Part shown: piece by piece, positions 6,966-10,552 of the stretch | Layout of the letters: each line of letters starts with the position of its first letter | Position numbering within the stretch: position 1 is the first letter of the stretch | NCBI GenBank assembly: GCA_030049955.1 | Contig: JASIJX010000615.1 | Coordinates: forward strand, 1 to 10,552 | Reading direction: 5' to 3' | Source: Acidobacteriaceae bacterium | GTDB taxonomy: Bacteria > Acidobacteriota > Terriglobia > Terriglobales > Acidobacteriaceae | Length of the DNA stretch: 10,552 nucleotides | The notes under the pieces: model-generated | The model's database searches: none | The model's input: only the letters and a program-made list of their open reading frames with translations | Told to the model about the DNA's origin: nothing | Program-made: the position numbers and the translations under genes

Positions 6966-8285
6966 ATGGTGACACGGCGTGAGTTTCTCGACACGCTCGC
7001 GGTGGGAGCAGCGGGCCTGGCGATTGGATCGACGGCAAAAAGCTACGCGCAGATTATGGGCTCGAACGACCGCCTCAATTTTGCAGTAATCGGTTTGCAT
7101 GGGCGCGGGTATGCACATCTCTCGTCGCTGAAGGCAAATGAGGCTACAGCGCGTATTGCGGCCGTATGCGATGTGGATAGTAATAGCCTTGCCAAGTTTG
7201 CCGCGGCGGCCGAGCACGAGTTGGGCTATGCGCCCAGGGCCGAAAAAGATTTTCGCAACGTGCTGGCGATGAAGGAAGTGGACGCGATCACCATCGCCAC
7301 CCCCGACCACTGGCACACGCCGATGGCGATACTGGGGCTGCAGGCGGGCAAGAATGTGTATGTCGAGAAACCGTGCAGTCACAATCCTGCTGAGGGCGCA
7401 ATGTTGATCGCGGCGCGCAACAAGTACGGAAAACTGGTGCAGATGGGAACGCAGCGGCGGTCTTCGCCGCTCTTCATCGAGATTATGGATAAGATTCACA
7501 ACGGACTCATCGGTCGCGCCTACTACGCCAAGGCCTGGTACAGCAATACCCGCAAGTCGATTGGAGTGGGCACGGAGGTTCCGGTTCCGGCGCAACTTGA
7601 TTGGGATCTGTGGCAGGGACCAGCGCCGCGCCGGGCGTACACCAGCAACATTCAGCCTTACAACTGGCACTGGTTCTGGATTTACGGCACCGGGGAAGCG
7701 CTGAACAATGGCACGCACGAGGTGGATGTTTGCCGCTGGGCGCTGGACGCCGATTATCCCCGCAGCGTGACATCGTCGGGCGGAAGATACCAGTTCAAAG
7801 ATGATTGGCAATTCTACGACACGCTGGTAACGAGCTTCGAATACGGCGACAAGCTGATTTCTTGGGAAGGCAAGTGCTGCCAGGGGATGAAACTCTACGG
7901 ACGCGATCGCGGCTCGGTGATCATGGGCACCACAGGCTCGGTGCTGGTGGACAGCGATGGCTACGAGGTTTACGACTGGAAGGGCAAGAAGACGGACGAG
8001 TTCAAGACCGGTAAAGAGGCCTCGTCGTCCGATCTTGTGGGGCGCGATTCCATGACCGACGCGCATTTTGCCAACTTCATCGCCGGCATTCGCAACGGGG
8101 CAAAGCTGAATCAGCCCATCGAGGTGGGCAATGTGGCAGTGACCATGCTGCAACTTTCGAATATCGCCTGGAAGGTCAATCGCGAGCTGCGGCTCGACAC
8201 GACCGATGGAAAAATCCAGGGCGACGCGGAGGCGATGAAGATGTGGGGCCGCGATTACCAGCCGGGGTGGGCGCCGTGCGTTTAA
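6966..8285 (+). CDS. Tat-exported Gfo/Idh/MocA-family oxidoreductase
   Basis: A 439-residue NAD(P)-dependent sugar dehydrogenase-like protein. Residues 3-28 are a twin-arginine signal (TRREFLDTLAVGAAGLAIG, ending SYAQ). The Rossmann domain starts at LNFAVIGLHGRG (37-48), with glycines 43, 46 and 48 at the cofactor site. Other landmarks are CDVDSN (68-73), ATPDHWHTPM (111-120) and the hallmark EKP (134-136), whose Lys135 is the usual catalytic residue. In the C-terminal domain, NNGTHEVDVCRW (247-258) carries the family His/Asp catalytic region (His251, Asp254). Length and motifs are intact. The frame is open upstream, but GGAG (6956-6959) 6 nt before ATG 6966 and the Tat signal decide the start. 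It lies between two TIM-barrel genes, the second only 21 nt downstream, so it is probably in one operon. A role in oxidising a sugar ring hydroxyl in the periplasm is inferred. Confidence 0.93.
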   Translation: MVTRREFLDTLAVGAAGLAIGSTAKSYAQIMGSNDRLNFAVIGLHGRGYAHLSSLKANEATARIAAVCDVDSNSLAKFAAAAEHELGYAPRAEKDFRNVLAMKEVDAITIATPDHWHTPMAILGLQAGKNVYVEKPCSHNPAEGAMLIAARNKYGKLVQMGTQRRSSPLFIEIMDKIHNGLIGRAYYAKAWYSNTRKSIGVGTEVPVPAQLDWDLWQGPAPRRAYTSNIQPYNWHWFWIYGTGEALNNGTHEVDVCRWALDADYPRSVTSSGGRYQFKDDWQFYDTLVTSFEYGDKLISWEGKCCQGMKLYGRDRGSVIMGTTGSVLVDSDGYEVYDWKGKKTDEFKTGKEASSSDLVGRDSMTDAHFANFIAGIRNGAKLNQPIEVGNVAVTMLQLSNIAWKVNRELRLDTTDGKIQGDAEAMKMWGRDYQPGWAPCV

Positions 8286-8306
8286 ACAATGGAAGGAAGA
8301 AACAGG

Positions 8307-8601
8307 ATGAGAAACTTGATCTCTCGCCGCAGGCTTCTTCAATCCAGCGCTCTGGCTGCGGCTGGAGCCGTTGCGCACCCTCCGCGCATTTTGACCGAAG
8401 CTGTTCCTGAAACAGGCAAGGCTTGTCCCATTCGCCTCGGCTTGGCAAGCTACACCTTCCGCAACTTTACGCGCGCTCAGTTGATAGGCTGCATGAATCA
8501 ACTTCGACGATCCCGTGCCGGGAGTCATCTCGAGCTACTCGTACATGCGCGGGATGCTGACGGGGATGGGGTGTCTGTGTCTGTCTCTGTGTCGCGCGTG
8601 A
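8307..8601 (+). pseudogene. Internally deleted Tat-signal TIM-barrel isomerase gene
   Basis: The gene starts well: GGAAGGAAG lies 7 nt before ATG 8307. The product opens with a Tat signal (SRRRLLQSSALAAAGAVAH) and the first barrel strand (IRLGLASYTFRNFTRAQLIG). After MNQL (near 8504) the frame turns into unrelated Arg/Ser/Val-rich sequence and stops at 8642. The +1 frame from 8497 reads INFDDPVPGVISSYSYMRGM and then LTGMG. That resembles the extreme C-terminus of the same family, and the frame stops at 8601. The middle of the barrel, about 200 residues with all metal ligands, is missing. The simplest reading is one internal deletion that also broke the frame. It lies 21 nt after the oxidoreductase gene, so the operon once had two isomerase-like genes. 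The family match of the C-terminal piece is from memory. Confidence 0.7.
8572..8593 (+). repeat. TGTCTG-rich low-complexity tract
   Basis: A 22-bp run made of TGTCTG/TCTCTG units with almost no A. It begins just where the C-terminal remnant of the broken isomerase gene should end (after MLTGMG) and replaces its natural stop region. It is probably a slippage-prone simple repeat. Confidence 0.5.
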
Positions 8602-8703
8602 GCGCAGAAAAGTCGCAGGCATTTAGACGTGGCCGCTCATGAAAATCTTGCGCTTTTGCCGCCCGGCTGCAGGCCGAAAATAATCGTTTAAAATAGACCT
8701 TCT
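8602..8703 (+). promoter_or_regulatory. Upstream region and -10 box of the TMTC-like gene
   Basis: TAAAAT (8689-8694) matches the -10 consensus at five of six positions. I find no good -35 box 16-18 bp upstream. Transcription from it would start near 8701, only a few bases before the GTG at 8704, which implies a leaderless or almost leaderless mRNA. No ribosome site is visible before that GTG. Confidence 0.4.
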
Positions 8704-10552
8704 GTGCCCAAACCCCGAGCCAAGCCGCTCGTGCAACCGCATAAGCCACCTGCTCTTTCTGGCTCCCGACTCAATCTGCTGATTTATCTGGCGCTGCTCC
8801 TGGTGACATTCGCGGTCTACGCCCAGGTGCGCCACTTCGATTTCGTCAACTACGACGATCCCGATTACACCACCGGCAACGTGCATGTGCGACAGGGGCT
8901 GACAGCAGAGGGTTTGAAGTGGGCGCTGACCTCGCGCGACGCCGCCAATTGGTTCCCGGTGACCTGGGTTTCGCACATGCTGGACTTTCAGCTCTTTGGC
9001 GCGGAGAGCGGCTTGCATCATCTGCACAACGTTCTGCTGCACGCGCTGGCTGCTATCCTGTTGTACTTTTTTCTCCGGCGTACGACGGGTGCGCGCTGGC
9101 GCGGCGCGGTAGTGGCATTTCTCTTTGCATTGCATCCACTGCATGTGGAATCTGTAGCCTGGGTGGCCGAACGCAAAGACGTACTGAGCGCCTGCTTCTG
9201 GTTCCTCACTTTATGTGCCTACGTTCGATATACCGGGCACCCAGACTTGGGCCGGTATCTGACGGTCGCCCTGAGCTTGTGCCTGGGCCTGATGGCCAAG
9301 CCCATGGTGGTCACGCTGCCACTTGTGCTGTTGCTGCTAGACTACTGGCCTCTCGCACGCCTGCGGCAGCGCGGCCGCAAAGCCTTCTGGGAGAAACTCC
9401 CATTGCTCGGGCTTTCAGCCGCCGCTGCCATCATCACCTGGCTGGTGCAGAAACACGCCGGCGCAGTGAAAGCTGTACCGCTTGGAACCCGCCTGGCGAA
9501 CGCGACGCTTTCCTGCGCAATCTACATCGAGAAAACATTCTGGCCGTCGCGGCTGGCTGTTTTCTATCCTTATCCGCAGGCCTTCGCTGTTTTCCCGCTG
9601 CTCGCTGCGGGGCTTTTCTTGGCCGCGATCACAGCCGGTGCGATTATGCTGCGTCGCCGTGCGCCGTATCTCCTGGTAGGTTGGGGCTGGTTCGTGATCA
9701 CGCTCGTCCCGGTGATCGGCCTGGTACAGGTAGGTGGCCAGGCCCGCGCCGACCGCTACATGTACATTCCCATGGTGGGCCTGCTGATCATGCTGGTCTG
9801 GGGTGCAGCGGAGCTCCTGGAAAGGTGGCGGGTGAGGATGCTGGCGGCACCCGTGGCTGCAGTAGCTTGCGTAGCCTGCGCCGTGTTGAGCTGGATCCAG
9901 GTGGGGTATTGGCGCAACAGCGAGACGCTGTTCCGGCATGCGCTCGCAGTCACAAGCGACAACTCCGTAGCCAATCACAACCTGGGCAATTACCTCATGG
10001 CCTCGACAGGGCGATTGTCTGAAGCAATTCCGTATCTCGAAACCGCCGTGCGCCTTAATCCTGACTCACCACCCGCGCACACCGACCTGGGCAGCGCGCT
10101 GGCCAAGAGCGGTCGGCTGCCCGAAGCTATCGCGCAATTCGAGGATGCGATCGAACTGGCTCCGGATGCGCCCATTCCCCACAATAACCTAGGCAGTGCG
10201 CTCACGCAGGCCGGACGCGTGCCCGAAGCGATCTCCGAGTTTGAGACGGCCCTTCGCCTCGACCCTGATTGCGACGAAGCTCGCCGCAACCTGGCCCTGG
10301 CCGAGGCTGGCGGGGCGGGCGAAACTCACTTGAGCCGCGGCATCGTGCAACTCAAGGCGGGCGACGCCTCCGGCGCTATCGCTGAATTGGAGTCTGCCTT
10401 GCGCAGCGACCCCAACAATGCTGAGGCCGAAAACGACCTAGGCGTCGCGCTCTCAAAATTCCCTGAACGCCAGCAGGAGTCCATTGCCCACTTTGAAGCT
10501 GCCGTTCGCTTGAAGCCGGATTTTGCCGATGCACAATACAACCTCGGCATCG
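8704..10552 (+). CDS. TMTC-like multi-pass membrane protein with TPR repeats (partial, 3' end outside)
   Basis: An open frame of 616 residues runs off the right edge. It resembles bacterial TMTC/PMT-like (GT-C fold) proteins with TPR tails, whose eukaryotic relatives are O-mannosyltransferases. Residues 22-40 are the first membrane helix, followed by an outside loop with acidic YDDPDY (50-55), a likely catalytic or metal-binding Asp motif. Further landmarks are NWFPVTWVSHMLDFQLFG (82-99), ALHPLHVESVAWVAERKD (142-159), GLMAKPMVVTLP (195-206), LLDYWPL (211-217) and RADRYMYIPMVGL (348-360), between several hydrophobic helices. From 422 on there are TPR units of about 34 residues (422-455, 456-489, 490-522), a short degenerate stretch, then more (about 541-571, 572-606) to the edge. 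TAA at 8689 closes the frame upstream. GTG 8704 is the first start codon after it, and GTG 8731 is an alternative. The substrate is unknown, and no link to the sugar cluster is evident. Confidence 0.9.
   Translation, partial: MPKPRAKPLVQPHKPPALSGSRLNLLIYLALLLVTFAVYAQVRHFDFVNYDDPDYTTGNVHVRQGLTAEGLKWALTSRDAANWFPVTWVSHMLDFQLFGAESGLHHLHNVLLHALAAILLYFFLRRTTGARWRGAVVAFLFALHPLHVESVAWVAERKDVLSACFWFLTLCAYVRYTGHPDLGRYLTVALSLCLGLMAKPMVVTLPLVLLLLDYWPLARLRQRGRKAFWEKLPLLGLSAAAAIITWLVQKHAGAVKAVPLGTRLANATLSCAIYIEKTFWPSRLAVFYPYPQAFAVFPLLAAGLFLAAITAGAIMLRRRAPYLLVGWGWFVITLVPVIGLVQVGGQARADRYMYIPMVGLLIMLVWGAAELLERWRVRMLAAPVAAVACVACAVLSWIQVGYWRNSETLFRHALAVTSDNSVANHNLGNYLMASTGRLSEAIPYLETAVRLNPDSPPAHTDLGSALAKSGRLPEAIAQFEDAIELAPDAPIPHNNLGSALTQAGRVPEAISEFETALRLDPDCDEARRNLALAEAGGAGETHLSRGIVQLKAGDASGAIAELESALRSDPNNAEAENDLGVALSKFPERQQESIAHFEAAVRLKPDFADAQYNLGI

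Noticed and set aside
6906..8528. 540-residue minus-strand open frame across the oxidoreductase gene
   Set aside because: It is antisense to a gene with complete Gfo/Idh/MocA motifs and has Arg/His/Val-rich composition with no recognisable domain.
8919..10022. 367-residue plus-strand open frame overlapping the TMTC-like gene
   Set aside because: It is an out-of-frame shadow. The correct frame shows membrane helices, TMTC motifs and TPR repeats throughout, whereas this frame gives Arg/Ala/Gly-rich sequence without motifs.
10008..10552. About 102-bp periodicity at the 3' end as a DNA tandem repeat
   Set aside because: The period is explained by 34-residue TPR units in the protein. The DNA copies are diverged and show no exact tandem duplication.
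1..10552. CRISPR arrays, insertion sequences, rRNA genes
   Set aside because: I saw no regularly spaced repeats, transposase motifs or rRNA sequence in the window.

Overview
The window looks like chromosome of an Acidobacteriota (Terriglobia-type) bacterium. The evidence is a very large TonB-dependent receptor with an N-terminal carboxypeptidase-regulatory-like domain, paired with Tat-exported sugar-processing enzymes, and a TMTC-like membrane protein with TPR repeats. This placement is inferred from protein style; there is no rRNA or other marker in the window.

Left edge (1-665): a probable gene start on the minus strand runs off the left end (1-83), with a recognisable ribosome site and promoter overlain by four AAGTGAA repeats. 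Next comes a 3' fragment of a tRNA-Glu gene (287-335) with no 5' half, as left behind by site-specific integration. The stretch to 665 is gene-poor and holds only short repeats.

Sugar-uptake and sugar-processing cluster (666-8601): a LacI-family regulator on the minus strand faces away from a 1139-residue TonB-dependent receptor. The 519-bp divergent region contains two back-to-back promoters with perfect TTGACA boxes. Two CG-centred palindromes of the LacI-operator type lie 155 bp apart and bracket both promoters. Downstream on the plus strand are a Tat-signal TIM-barrel isomerase/epimerase, a Tat-signal Gfo/Idh/MocA oxidoreductase, and the ruin of a second Tat-signal TIM-barrel gene. In the ruin an internal deletion has apparently joined its N-terminus to its C-terminus out of frame. 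A likely working model is that the receptor imports an oligosaccharide or glycoside into the periplasm, where the exported oxidoreductase and isomerase oxidise and rearrange it, with the LacI protein sensing a product. The substrate cannot be read from the sequence.

Right edge (8704-10552): a large TMTC-like multi-pass membrane protein with a C-terminal TPR array begins at a GTG, probably from a leaderless or near-leaderless transcript, and runs off the window. It appears unrelated to the sugar cluster.
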